Positions 6,982 through 16,484 are shown, numbered from the stretch's first letter. The stretch: 28,511 nucleotides of DNA from Bacteroidota bacterium (GCA_947463975.1 CANHUW010000005.1:1-28511), one strand, 5' to 3'. The notes: generated by a model from the sequence alone, not told the origin. Program-made: numbers and translations.

Positions 6982-9888
6982 TTAATGCGCTTCCAGCCAA
7001 TTTTTTCCTATTCCTAACTCTGCTTCCACTGGGACCCCGTTAGGAAGCTCCATAGCACTTGTCATACAAGAAAGTATCAATTCTTTCAAAGCCGGTAATT
7101 CTTTTTCTGTAGCATCAAAGATCAATTCATCGTGTACTTGTAAAATCATTTTGGATTCCCAAGTTTTTTCTTTCATCGCTTTGTGAATTTTAATCATCGC
7201 CAATTTAATCATATCAGCTGCTGATCCTTGGATAGGAGAGTTGATGGCGTTACGCTCTGCAAATCCACGCACTGTAAAATTAGAACTATTGATATCTCTT
7301 AACCAACGCTTTCTTCCCATTAAGGTTTCTACATAGCCTAACTCTTTAGCATGGTTAATTTGTTGATCCATGTATTTTTGAATATTGGGAAACTCTTTTT
7401 TATAGTTGTCTATAATTTCTTTGGCTTCAGTTCTTGAAATACCGAGGTTCTCGGCTAATCCGAAAGCACCCTGTCCATAAATAATTCCGAAGTTCACGCT
7501 CTTTGCTTTATAGCGCATTTCCTTGGTCACATCTGCTTCCTCTACACCATATACTTTAGCGGCGGTGGCAGTATGAATATCCTTGCCCAATTTAAAAGCT
7601 TCGCACATATTCGGATCTCCGCTAATTGCAGCAACTACTCTTAATTCAATTTGAGAATAATCAGCGCTCACCAATATTCTTGATGGATCTCTTGGAATAA
7701 ATGCTTTTCTAATTTCTTTTCCTCTATCTGTTCTTACCGGAATATTTTGCAAGTTGGGATTGGTACTACTTAATCTTCCTGTCACTGCTACAGCCTGTGC
7801 ATAGCTAGTATGTATACGTCCTGTTCTTGGATTAATTAATTCAGGAATGGCATCCACATAAGTAGACTTTAATTTAGTAAGTTCTCTAAAATTTAAAATG
7901 TCGTCAACAATTTTATGCTTCGCTGCCATCTTTTGCAAGACATCTTCCCCTGTGGCGTATTGACCCGTTTTTGTTTTCTTTGCCTTGTCGTCCAATTTCA
8001 TTACTTCAAACAATACTTCTCCTAGTTGTTTTGGAGAAGCCAAATTAAAGCGCACTCCTGCAGCTGCATATACTTTCTCTTCGCTTTCTTTTGCTTCTAC
8101 TTCTAAAACCTTACTGTATTCGTTTAAAAATTGTGTGTCTACTTTTACGCCCTCAAATTCCATATCCACTAGTACAGGCATTAATGGATTTTCTACTTCA
8201 TTAAAAACCTTGCTTACTTCTTTTTTCAAAATCAAAGGAGCCAAACAATGTTTTAATTGTAAAGTAATATCAGCGTCTTCTGCGGCATATTCTTTAATTT
8301 GTTCTAATGCTGCATCGCGCATGCTGCCCTGGTTTTTTCCTTTTTTTCCAATAATACTTTCGATGGATACTGGTTCGTATCCTAAGTATTGTCCACTCAG
8401 CAAATCCATGCTGCGTCTGCCTTCTGGCTCTATCACATAGTGCGCTAGCATGGTATCAAATGTTTTTCCTTTAAGTTGAACACCATACCACTTCAACACC
8501 AAAAAATCATATTTAAGGTTTTGACCTATCCATAAAACATCTTCTTTGTCAAATAATTTTTTAAACAAAGACAAGATATGTTTTGCTCCGTCTTTTCCAT
8601 CACCATCATTGGCAACAGGTATATAATATCCGGTATGTTCTTTAAAAGAAAAGCTTAAACCAACTAACTCAACATTGTTTGCATCAATACCAGTTGTTTC
8701 TGTATCTATACAAATTTCTTTTTCTTCTAAAAGCGTTTTTACCAATTGTTCTATAGCTGCATCTCCCACCACTGCTTCGTATTGATGTGGCGTATTGTCA
8801 ATATTTTTATTGACTACCAATTGTCCCGCTTCTCCATCAGAGGCTATCGCATCCTCATCAAGCTCATCATTAGGTTCTAACACTTCTTGTGTTCCCTTCT
8901 CAGCATCTAACACAATGGTTTTGGTCTTAATGGTTTTTTCTTTGGCTGGTTTTATCTCGTTTCCAAATAAGTCCAAAGAAACTTCTTTTGCTTTTTCACC
9001 AACCACTTCAAATTCGCTTCCTAAAATTCTTTTACCAAGCGTTTTAAATTCTAGTAGATTGAATATTTCGGTAAGTGCGGGAATATTTTTTTCAGTTAAC
9101 TTATAATCTTCTTCGTGAAACTGCACAGGCACATTAGTAATAATCGTCGCTAGTTTTTTACTCATAATAGCAGATTCTTTTCCTGCTCTTACTTTCTCAC
9201 CCATCGCACCTTTAATCTTATCTGCATTCGCTAATACGCCTTCTAGGGTATCGTACTCTTTTAATAATTTAGCAGCGGTTTTTTCACCCACTCCAGGAAT
9301 ACCAGGAATATTGTCTGCTGCATCGCCCATTAAACCTAGCATGTCTATCACCTGATCCACTCTGGCAATATCCCATTTAGCTTTGATTTTTTCGGCATCT
9401 AAAATCTCTCTTTCATTACCAAAAGCTGGAGGCTTCCACATATATACATTGGGCTTCACCAATAATTGACCATAGTCTTTATCTGGTGTTACCATGTATA
9501 CCTCGTATCCAAGATCGGCTGCTTGCCAAGCCAATGTTCCAATCACATCATCTGCCTCGTATCCATCACATTCCACCACAGGAATATTAAATCCCTCTAT
9601 AATCGCTTTAATATGTGGAAGTGAGCTTAATAAATCCTCCGGCGCTTCTTCTCTATTAGCTTTATAGTCTGTAAAATCTGTATGTCTCTCTGTTGGAGCA
9701 TGTGTGTCAAAACAAACTGCAATATGGGATGGATTTTCTTTTTTAATAATCTCTAATAAGGTATTGGTAAATCCAAACTGGGCATTGGTATTAATACCCG
9801 TGCTGGTAATTCTTGGAGTACGAATCAATGCATAATAAGCTCTATAGATAAGCGCTAGTGCGTCGAGTAGATATAGTTTCTTAGACAT
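6982..9888 (-). CDS. polA: DNA polymerase I
   Basis: A 968-residue DNA polymerase I for gap filling, repair and primer removal. I chose ATG at 9888 (MSKKLYLLDALALIYRAYYA, the canonical N-terminus); the frame is open further upstream, but that extension runs through a terminator and the preceding gene. Residues 1-300 form the 5'-3' exonuclease, with CDGYEADD at 107-114 and the helix-hairpin-helix segment IPGIPGVGEKTAAKLL. An acidic linker follows (about 310-365). The 3'-5' exonuclease retains its catalytic acids (DTET at 395-398, EDADITLQL later), so proofreading should be active. The polymerase domain has motif A (SADYSQIELR), motif B (RYKAKSVNFGIIYG) and motif C (QVHDE). No convincing promoter is seen between the upstream terminator and the start. 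Confidence 0.97.
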   Translation of the reverse strand: MSKKLYLLDALALIYRAYYALIRTPRITSTGINTNAQFGFTNTLLEIIKKENPSHIAVCFDTHAPTERHTDFTDYKANREEAPEDLLSSLPHIKAIIEGFNIPVVECDGYEADDVIGTLAWQAADLGYEVYMVTPDKDYGQLLVKPNVYMWKPPAFGNEREILDAEKIKAKWDIARVDQVIDMLGLMGDAADNIPGIPGVGEKTAAKLLKEYDTLEGVLANADKIKGAMGEKVRAGKESAIMSKKLATIITNVPVQFHEEDYKLTEKNIPALTEIFNLLEFKTLGKRILGSEFEVVGEKAKEVSLDLFGNEIKPAKEKTIKTKTIVLDAEKGTQEVLEPNDELDEDAIASDGEAGQLVVNKNIDNTPHQYEAVVGDAAIEQLVKTLLEEKEICIDTETTGIDANNVELVGLSFSFKEHTGYYIPVANDGDGKDGAKHILSLFKKLFDKEDVLWIGQNLKYDFLVLKWYGVQLKGKTFDTMLAHYVIEPEGRRSMDLLSGQYLGYEPVSIESIIGKKGKNQGSMRDAALEQIKEYAAEDADITLQLKHCLAPLILKKEVSKVFNEVENPLMPVLVDMEFEGVKVDTQFLNEYSKVLEVEAKESEEKVYAAAGVRFNLASPKQLGEVLFEVMKLDDKAKKTKTGQYATGEDVLQKMAAKHKIVDDILNFRELTKLKSTYVDAIPELINPRTGRIHTSYAQAVAVTGRLSSTNPNLQNIPVRTDRGKEIRKAFIPRDPSRILVSADYSQIELRVVAAISGDPNMCEAFKLGKDIHTATAAKVYGVEEADVTKEMRYKAKSVNFGIIYGQGAFGLAENLGISRTEAKEIIDNYKKEFPNIQKYMDQQINHAKELGYVETLMGRKRWLRDINSSNFTVRGFAERNAINSPIQGSAADMIKLAMIKIHKAMKEKTWESKMILQVHDELIFDATEKELPALKELILSCMTSAMELPNGVPVEAELGIGKNWLEAH

Positions 9889-9908
9889 GTTGCTAAGGTA
9901 ACAAAAAA

Positions 9909-9938
9909 AAGCACCCCATCGTTTTTGATGAGGTGCTT
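9909..9938 (-). terminator. Terminator of the amidohydrolase operon
   Basis: AAGCACCCCATC and GATGAGGTGCTT form a 12-bp stem with a 6-nt loop. The one imperfect position is a C-A mismatch on + but a G-U wobble on -, and the - strand continues into a run of eight T. It therefore belongs to the leftward amidohydrolase genes and separates them from polA. Confidence 0.85.
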
Positions 9939-9961
9939 TATATTGATTATTTAATAATCCA

Positions 9962-11269
9962 TTATTGAATGCCGTATTTGTATTTAAATCGCTCGTACAA
10001 TTGCTTGTGTTTATTATCCAAAGACACATCGCGACCTTGAATAAAAGCTTTGGTAAATACATTACCTCTCATATCTAATGCATCTCCATTAGCAATTAAA
10101 ATATTAGCATCTTTCCCTATTTCTAAAGAACCGGCAACAGATTCAATACCTAATACTTTTGCAGTATTTAAAGTAATTGCTGTTAGTGCTTGTTCCTTGT
10201 CTAAGCCATAGGTAACAGCTGTTCCAGCGTTAAATGCAAGATTTCTAAAACGGCTTTGATCGTGAATATCATTCAATGCAAAAACCACTCCTGCTTTTTG
10301 TAAAGCTGCTGGTGTTTTGTAGGGCTGATCAATATCGTCGTCTTCTGTTGCAGGCAAACTGTGCTCGCTATCTAATATAACCTGCACTTTATTAGCTGCT
10401 AAGAAATTGGCGATTTGAAAAGACTCCGAAGCCCCTACTAATACCAATGGGAAACCAAAAGTTTTAGCTAAATCAACTGCTAAGAACATTTGCTTTACTT
10501 CTTGTGCACGAACAAATAATTTTTGTGTGCCATCAAACAAACCACGCACTGCTTCAAATTTTAAATTGTTTGCAGCATGTGTTTTTTCTTGGTAATAGGC
10601 TTTTGCTTCAGTGAAGAATTTTTTAATGGTTTCAATTTTATCTTGTGCTTGTTTAGCAGGATCTGGACCCTGCACTCTAGCCATGATTCCACCACGACCT
10701 CTTCTAGCCATTAAACTTGGCATATTGATATAAATACCGTTGTCCATTTTATAAGCAGCGTCTTCAAAATTCCAAGCGTCTAATTGAACAACACTAGAAC
10801 TGCCTTCAATTAATTCTCCTTGTGGTGCAACACCTGCTAATAAAATACCATTCTCTCTTAAAACACCGATATTTTTTGAATCGGTATTGTAAGCAACGAT
10901 GGATCTAATGTTCGCGTTGTTTTCACCAATTTCTAAAAAGTCATTGCTTCCTCTTACGCCAGAACTGATTTCTCTTAAACCTAAATCAGAACTAGGTAAA
11001 ATAAATCCTGGATACACGTGCTTTCCGGTTGCATCAATTATGGTTGCGCCCGCCGCTGGAGTAATATTACCCACTGCGGTGATTTTTCCATTTTCAAAAC
11101 TTACTGAAGCATCGTTTAATACGGTTCCATTTCCCACATGCACAGTAGCGTGTGTAATCACAGTAATACCTTTTTGTGCTTTAGCAGGATAAATAGTTTC
11201 CTGCGCTCTTGCTGTTATACTTAACAATGCAAGAGAAGCTAATAATATGTTAGAATATTTCTTTTGCAT
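9962..11269 (-). CDS. Exported amidohydrolase-family protein, metal site degenerate
   Basis: A 435-residue protein with a signal peptide (MQKKYSNILLASLALLSITARAQ, probable cleavage after ARA). It resembles imidazolonepropionase-like amidohydrolases: THATVHVGNGTVLNDASVSFENGKI at the N-terminus, and a C-terminal LEIGKDANILIANGD segment typical of the composite beta domain. The usual HxH after the PGFID-like turn is replaced by ILPSSDLG near residue 90. The later His positions read LVGASE and LDSEHS, and the Asp position reads ALNDIHDQ. The metal centre therefore looks incomplete and catalysis is doubtful. It lies 3 bp after the larger amidohydrolase gene and is the last gene of that operon, so it may be a partner subunit of it. 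The substrate is unknown. Confidence 0.85.
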   Translation of the reverse strand: MQKKYSNILLASLALLSITARAQETIYPAKAQKGITVITHATVHVGNGTVLNDASVSFENGKITAVGNITPAAGATIIDATGKHVYPGFILPSSDLGLREISSGVRGSNDFLEIGENNANIRSIVAYNTDSKNIGVLRENGILLAGVAPQGELIEGSSSVVQLDAWNFEDAAYKMDNGIYINMPSLMARRGRGGIMARVQGPDPAKQAQDKIETIKKFFTEAKAYYQEKTHAANNLKFEAVRGLFDGTQKLFVRAQEVKQMFLAVDLAKTFGFPLVLVGASESFQIANFLAANKVQVILDSEHSLPATEDDDIDQPYKTPAALQKAGVVFALNDIHDQSRFRNLAFNAGTAVTYGLDKEQALTAITLNTAKVLGIESVAGSLEIGKDANILIANGDALDMRGNVFTKAFIQGRDVSLDNKHKQLYERFKYKYGIQ

Positions 11270-11272
11270 GGC

Positions 11273-14200
11273 TTAGTTATTATTAGATTCATAAATAGTA
11301 GCTAAATGATCTTCGTGATCGTGATCGCCACATGATAAAATAGTTTGATAGCTTGGCGTTGCAGGTCTCATTGGCGCACCAGCTCTTTTTTCGCCCAACA
11401 TTTTTTGAATCAGCTTAGCTCTTTCTGTTGCTACAGCTTTAGACTTTTCTGCATCTTTTGTTCTATCAAAAAACACTGTACCATCTACTATGGTATATAA
11501 GGATTTGGCATAGATACTTAATGGATTGTCTGTCCATAATACCACGTCGGCATCTTTACCCACTTTAATGCTTCCCACTTTATTGTCTATGTGTAACGCT
11601 TTAGCGGGATTCAATGTAACCATCTTGAACGCTTCATCTTCTGACACACCACCATATTTTACAATCTTCCCTGCTTCTTGATTTAAGCGTCTTGCCATTT
11701 CAGCATCATCAGAATTAATAATTGTATTAACGCCTACTCTTTGCATGATGGCAGCATTGTATCCAGTTGCATCTTGTACCTCTGTTTTATAGTTAAACCA
11801 ATCAGAGAATGTTGCAGCACTGGCTCCGTGTGCCTTCATTTTATCTGCTACCTTATATCCTTCTAAAATATGTGTGAAGGTGTTTACTTTAAAATCATAC
11901 CCCTTATTTTTAAATTTTTCAATTACACGCATTGCGTAAGTAATTTCTGTTTGTACATAAGAGTGGCAAGTAATGAATAATTTATTATTCATGATATTGC
12001 TAATCGCTTCTAATTCTAAATCTCTTCTTGTATTCGGATTTGCTTTCAATGCTTTTTGATAATCGGCAGCTCTATCAAATGCGTCTGTTAACATTTCTTC
12101 TACGCCCATTCTCGTATCTGGGAAACGATTGTTGCCCAAAACGGCTGTGGTTCTTTTTACGTTTTCACCTAATGCAAACTTGATAAACGGATCTGCTCCA
12201 GCAAACTTTATACCATCATCACTTGCGCCCCAACGTAATTTGATTAATTGCGTTTGGCCACCAATAGTGTTAGCGCTTCCGTGTAAAATATGAGAAGTGG
12301 TAACACCGCCACTTAATTGACGATAGATATTAATATCTTCTGGATTCATATTGTCACCAACGCGTACTTCAGAAGTTACTGATTGTGCACCTTCGTTAAT
12401 AGACATTGCAGCAATATGCGAATGCTCGTCAATAATGCCTGGCGTTAAATGTTTACCCGTTCCATCAATGACTCTTGCTCCCGCTTCTGTAATGTCCTTT
12501 CCAATTTTTGCTATCTTGCCAGCTTTTAATAATACATCTGTATTGGCCATCTTTCCGTCTTTTTCATTGGTCCAAACAGTTGCATTTTTAATAAGTATGG
12601 TTTCTTGTTGAGGAATGGTTTCATTACCTAATCCAGCAAATGGATAGGTAACTTTTGAAATCAACTTAACATTGTTATTAATAGAGTCTGATGGTTTTTT
12701 TGTTTCTGTAACCAATGGACCTACAAAATTTGCAGTCCAACTTACCTTATTGCCTTTTGCGTCCAATCCTAAACCAGACCAACTGTTTCCAACCACAGCA
12801 CCACCCAAACGAATAGTTTCTGCCATGCGGCCTTTTTTCTCTGGGAAGCTCATTTTTACAATCGCGTCAGCGATCGAAATTTTTGCCATCAATGTATCTG
12901 TACCAATAATAGAAGCAGATAAATCTTTTTTCACTTCTACACTATAAGTAGTTGAAGCACCAGCATTATTTAATACCAAGCTATACTTACCCGCATAGTT
13001 ATTCCACTCATTCGGATTGATCTCGTATTTATTTCCTTGAATCCAGTTTTCAATAATTTTTGAATTGCTGCTGAAAACGGGTTCTGTCGTAATAATAAAA
13101 TTCGCCCACTTGCCTGCATCCAAAGAACCCACTTGATCATACACGCCTAAGATGGTAGCAGGTGTTTTAGTAATCGCTTCTAAAGCTTTTGTTTCAGAAA
13201 GACCATATTGTACCGCTTTTCTAAGATTCGCTAAAAATTGCTTGCTATCTTTCATTTCGGCGGTAGTAATAGAAAACGGAATACCCGCTTTTTCAAAAGC
13301 TGCAGGGTTGGTTGGAGCCAACTCCCAGTGTTTCATATCCGCCAAAGAAACAAAACGCGCATCATTAGGATCTTCCACATCTAGTGCTGCTGGAAAATCA
13401 ACACCAATAATAAATGTTGCCTTGGTTTTTGCTAATTCATCAATTCTTTGATATCCATTGTCCGCACCTCTTAAAATATATTGTGTTCCAAATTCTTTAG
13501 CGATTCTATCTGCTCTTAATACAGACCACTTATCATCTGCAACAAAAATTTGTGGCAAGCCTGCGTTCGCATTAAACGCTTCTAGCGATAAGTTCACGCC
13601 TTCCGTTGCGGGTTTTGTTGCATACCATTTTGCATCTAAGTAGGTTTGACGAATAAGCGCAATGCTTCCCATTAAACTACTTGGATAAGATTGGGTAGAA
13701 GTTCCTTTATCAAAAGAAAAAACCTGAGCTGCTTTTGATTTTAAAATAGTATTGTTTTCGTTAGTGCCCGCCAATGTTACCACAGCGCCCGTTCCGCGAA
13801 CAATACCATCTTTAACATGTGTTAAAACAGTTCCGAATCCATTGTTTCTATAAGATGCTGCTACTGCCTCATCTAATGTAAATACTTCTACTGTATTAAT
13901 TTCTGGTTTAACCGCTTGGTTCCAGTTATATGCACCTGGTTTATTTGACAAGAATTGTCCCGGAGCACCAAAATTAAATCCAGCACTGGTTCTCTTTGGA
14001 GTACCCGCACCGTAATCGGTTAATGGATCCACAAAACTTGGATAAATATATCTGCCATTGCAATCTACCACAACCGCGTCTTTAGGTATTTCTACTGCGA
14101 CACCTACTGCAACAATTTTTCCTTGTTTAATCACAAGTGTTGCTTTTTCTATTTTTGTACTAGCATTTTGGATAATCGTTGCATTAGTGAATGCATAACT

Positions 14201-14302
14201 ACCCGATCTTAGATCTCTCACACCATTCACAGGAAATGTCTCCTGCGCAAAAGCAGCAGCACCTGTTAGGAGTAAAAGAAGGGATAAAAAAATCCTCTTC
14301 AT
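11273..14302 (-). CDS. Exported double-domain amidohydrolase
   Basis: A 1009-residue exported protein (signal peptide MKRIFLSLLLLLTGAAAFAQ) built from two amidohydrolase-like units. The N-terminal unit (about 25-430) has the family layout but lacks the HxH: the place reads YPSFVDPLTDYG near residue 90. A beta-rich linker follows (about 430-590). The C-terminal unit (about 600-960) looks active: DEHSHI near 625, a His in ITCHSY near 778, a His in FTHILEG near 808 and the Asp of NSDDAE near 865. It ends with a His/Asp-rich GDHDHEDH stretch that could bind metal. Relatives hydrolyse cyclic amides or dipeptides, but the substrate cannot be named here. It is co-oriented with the 435-residue paralogue 3 bp downstream, and mnmG lies 100 bp upstream. 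Confidence 0.9.
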   Translation of the reverse strand: MKRIFLSLLLLLTGAAAFAQETFPVNGVRDLRSGSYAFTNATIIQNASTKIEKATLVIKQGKIVAVGVAVEIPKDAVVVDCNGRYIYPSFVDPLTDYGAGTPKRTSAGFNFGAPGQFLSNKPGAYNWNQAVKPEINTVEVFTLDEAVAASYRNNGFGTVLTHVKDGIVRGTGAVVTLAGTNENNTILKSKAAQVFSFDKGTSTQSYPSSLMGSIALIRQTYLDAKWYATKPATEGVNLSLEAFNANAGLPQIFVADDKWSVLRADRIAKEFGTQYILRGADNGYQRIDELAKTKATFIIGVDFPAALDVEDPNDARFVSLADMKHWELAPTNPAAFEKAGIPFSITTAEMKDSKQFLANLRKAVQYGLSETKALEAITKTPATILGVYDQVGSLDAGKWANFIITTEPVFSSNSKIIENWIQGNKYEINPNEWNNYAGKYSLVLNNAGASTTYSVEVKKDLSASIIGTDTLMAKISIADAIVKMSFPEKKGRMAETIRLGGAVVGNSWSGLGLDAKGNKVSWTANFVGPLVTETKKPSDSINNNVKLISKVTYPFAGLGNETIPQQETILIKNATVWTNEKDGKMANTDVLLKAGKIAKIGKDITEAGARVIDGTGKHLTPGIIDEHSHIAAMSINEGAQSVTSEVRVGDNMNPEDINIYRQLSGGVTTSHILHGSANTIGGQTQLIKLRWGASDDGIKFAGADPFIKFALGENVKRTTAVLGNNRFPDTRMGVEEMLTDAFDRAADYQKALKANPNTRRDLELEAISNIMNNKLFITCHSYVQTEITYAMRVIEKFKNKGYDFKVNTFTHILEGYKVADKMKAHGASAATFSDWFNYKTEVQDATGYNAAIMQRVGVNTIINSDDAEMARRLNQEAGKIVKYGGVSEDEAFKMVTLNPAKALHIDNKVGSIKVGKDADVVLWTDNPLSIYAKSLYTIVDGTVFFDRTKDAEKSKAVATERAKLIQKMLGEKRAGAPMRPATPSYQTILSCGDHDHEDHLATIYESNNN

Positions 14303-14402
14303 ACGCGATAATTTTTGTTTAGAATATTACTTAAAGAATGGTTCTAAAGCTAATGAATTATGCGTTTATAAAATAGTGATTATTTGCTTTTTTGATAAAT
14401 GG

Positions 14403-16271
14403 TTATCTGCCCATATACACCATCAAAATCTGAATATCGCTTGGGTTCACGCCACTAATACGGCTGGCCTGACCAAGGGTTAATGGTTTAATTTTTTTGA
14501 ACTTTTGTAAAGCTTCTATAGAAAGTGCTGAGACTTTATCGTAATCAAAACTGTCCGGTATCAATTGGTTTTCGAGGTTGGCCATACGATCTACAATCTC
14601 TTTTTCTTTCTCTATATACCTTTCATACTTTACTTGAATTTCTGCTTGCTCAATAAACTCTACTTCTTGGTTGGCTAATTTGGTTTGCAGTGCAGCACTG
14701 TTTTCCAAAATTTGTTGCAAGCTAATATTGGGACGCAAAACCAATTTTGCGGCTTTTTGTTTTTCTACCAATGGCGCAGATTCTATCTCTGTTAAAAACG
14801 CGTTGATCTCCTCTGGTTCGATAGAATGTGCGTTTAATATTTGACGAATTTCGGTAACATTATTTTGTTTCTCTTCAACACGGCGCATTCTTGTATCGCT
14901 TGCTAGTCCTAGCTTGTGGCTTAGTTCGGTTAATCTTAAATCAGCATTATCTTGTCTAAGCAAGGTTCTAAACTCTGCCCTTGAAGTAAACATTCTGTAT
15001 GGTTCGTTCGTTCCTTTACCAATTAAATCATCAATCAATACACCAATATATGCATCACTTCTTTGTAAGATGAATGCTTCTTTGTGATTGATTTTTAAGT
15101 GTGCATTCATGCCCGCCATTAAACCTTGACAAGCAGCTTCTTCATATCCAGTAGTACCATTAATTTGTCCTGCGAAAAATAAATTTTCAATGGCCTTGGT
15201 TTCTAAAGTATATTTTAATTGAGTGGGTTGAAAGAAATCATATTCGATGGCATAGCCTGGTCTAAACATTCTAGCATGCTCAAAACCAGGAACTCTACGA
15301 AGTGCTTCGTATTGTACTTCTTCTGGTAAACTGGTACTAAATCCGTTTACATAAATTTCTACGGTATTCCATCCCTCTGGCTCCACAAATAACTGATGTC
15401 TTTCTCTATCCGCAAATCTGTTGATTTTATCCTCAATACTAGGACAATATCTAGGTCCAACACCCTCAATTCTTCCAGCATACATCGGACTTCTATCAAA
15501 ACCCGTCTTTAAAATATCGTGTACAATATTATCTGTATAGGTAATAAAGCAAGATCTTTGGTCTTCTGTTTTAACCCTAGGGACATCTAAATAGGAAAAT
15601 CCCACCACTTCCTCATCTCCCTTCTGCTCTTCCATCTTAGAGTAATCCAAACTTCTTCCATCAACCCTTGGTGGTGTTCCTGTTTTTAACCTATCTGATT
15701 CCATACCAAAAGAAACCAATTGCTCCGTGATTCCTGTAGCAGCTTTTTCTGCAACCCTTCCACCACCAATTTGCTTTTCACCAATATGCATAATACCATT
15801 TAGGAAAGTTCCACTGGTAATCACTACAGCATCTGACTCTATTAAATGACCCAAACTGGTCTTTACCCCACAGGCTTTACCATTCTTGATGATTAATTCA
15901 TTCACCGAATCCTGGTAAAAATCAACATTAGGGGTTTGTTCTAGCATTTCCCTCCACTTAGAGGCAAACAAGTGTCGGTCGTTTTGAGTTCTTGGGCTCC
16001 ACATTGCAGGTCCCTTGCTCTTATTAAGCATTCTAAACTGAATAGTACTTAGATCTGATACAATTCCACTATATCCTCCCATGGCATCAATCTCTCTTAC
16101 AATCTGTCCCTTGGCAATACCACCCATGGCAGGATTACAACTCATCTGGGCAATAGTTTGCATGTTCATTGTTACCAACAACACCTTGCTGCCCATATTT
16201 GCAGCAGCTGCTGCCGCTTCACAGCCTGCATGACCAGCGCCTACCACGATTATATTGTATTTAGGAAACAT
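14403..16271 (-). CDS. mnmG: tRNA U34 carboxymethylaminomethyl modification enzyme MnmG
   Basis: A 622-residue FAD-dependent subunit of the MnmE-MnmG complex, which installs cmnm5 at the wobble uridine of certain tRNAs. The N-terminal dinucleotide-binding motif is VVGAGHAGCEAAAAAA (about residues 9-24). It is followed by MSCNPAMGGIAKG, GTFLNG and the GRSLDYSKMEE region, then PGYAIEYDFFQPTQL, FAGQINGTTGYEEAACQG and TSRAEFRTLLRQDNADLRLT. The C-terminal MnmE/tRNA-binding segment ends SRISGVNPSDIQILMVYMGR. The start ATG at 16271 gives the expected N-terminus. A TATCTTTG box lies only 7 bp upstream, implying a very short leader. A gene-free stretch with two parS-type sites lies just upstream; this gene (gidA) is often close to the chromosome origin and parAB in bacteria. 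Confidence 0.97.
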   Translation of the reverse strand: MFPKYNIIVVGAGHAGCEAAAAAANMGSKVLLVTMNMQTIAQMSCNPAMGGIAKGQIVREIDAMGGYSGIVSDLSTIQFRMLNKSKGPAMWSPRTQNDRHLFASKWREMLEQTPNVDFYQDSVNELIIKNGKACGVKTSLGHLIESDAVVITSGTFLNGIMHIGEKQIGGGRVAEKAATGITEQLVSFGMESDRLKTGTPPRVDGRSLDYSKMEEQKGDEEVVGFSYLDVPRVKTEDQRSCFITYTDNIVHDILKTGFDRSPMYAGRIEGVGPRYCPSIEDKINRFADRERHQLFVEPEGWNTVEIYVNGFSTSLPEEVQYEALRRVPGFEHARMFRPGYAIEYDFFQPTQLKYTLETKAIENLFFAGQINGTTGYEEAACQGLMAGMNAHLKINHKEAFILQRSDAYIGVLIDDLIGKGTNEPYRMFTSRAEFRTLLRQDNADLRLTELSHKLGLASDTRMRRVEEKQNNVTEIRQILNAHSIEPEEINAFLTEIESAPLVEKQKAAKLVLRPNISLQQILENSAALQTKLANQEVEFIEQAEIQVKYERYIEKEKEIVDRMANLENQLIPDSFDYDKVSALSIEALQKFKKIKPLTLGQASRISGVNPSDIQILMVYMGR

Positions 16272-16278
16272 AAGGTTG

Positions 16279-16286
16279 CAAAGATA
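16279..16286 (-). promoter_or_regulatory. Putative -7 box of mnmG
   Basis: TATCTTTG on the minus strand matches TAnnTTTG. It is 7 bp from the mnmG ATG, so the transcript would be nearly leaderless. The region where a -33 element would lie is inside the first parS palindrome; the nearest TTTG (16302-16305) is only 15 nt away. Confidence 0.35.
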
Positions 16287-16298
16287 AGGTCCAATTTA

Positions 16299-16332
16299 TT
16301 ACAAATGTGTTCCACGTGGAACACATTTGTAA
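16299..16332. other. parS-type centromere site 1 in a 34-bp perfect palindrome
   Basis: The core TGTTCCACGTGGAACA (16308-16323) is a perfect 16-bp palindrome matching the parS sequence bound by ParB of the chromosome-partition system; the same 16-mer is a known Pseudomonas-type parS. Symmetry continues through TTACAAAT/ATTTGTAA, giving 34 bp without mismatch. It lies 27 bp upstream of mnmG. parA and parB are not in the window. Confidence 0.85.
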
Positions 16333-16350
16333 AGATTTTCTATTTTCATC

Positions 16351-16379
16351 AGTCCACCTTGTGGACTTCTCGTGGAACG
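16351..16379. repeat. Short hairpin and parS half-site between the two parS sites
   Basis: AGTCCAC-CTT-GTGGACT (16351-16367) is a 7-bp stem with a 3-nt loop. It is followed by CGTGGAACG (16371-16379), which matches the right half of parS in 7 of 8 positions (GTGGAAC) while the left half is not conserved. It may be a decayed parS copy. Confidence 0.45.
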
Positions 16380-16407
16380 TTCTATTTAAATTCCTATTTC
16401 AAAAAAG

Positions 16408-16484
16408 AATAGAAAAAATACCTAATCCTCATCTCTTAGCTCACTTCGTTCAATATTCGATTCGGATTAGTATTCTTTTCTATT
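16408..16484. repeat. 77-bp imperfect inverted repeat between the parS sites
   Basis: The left arm (16408-16428) and right arm (16464-16484) are each 21 nt. They are reverse complements apart from a one-base bulge on each side: AATAG, an A-rich run, TAC and TAATCC on the left versus GGATTA, GTA, a T-rich run and CTATT on the right. The loop is 35 nt. There is no T-run in the right place for an ordinary terminator. No reading frame here looks like a gene. Confidence 0.6.

Noticed and set aside
7985..8440. A 151-codon + frame opposite polA
   Set aside because: It is antisense to the conserved exonuclease/polymerase coding region, Ser/Thr/Phe-rich, with no family match.
9889..10062. A 58-codon N-terminal extension of polA
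   Set aside because: It would run through the upstream gene's 3' end and its terminator, and polymerase I homology begins exactly at the ATG at 9888.
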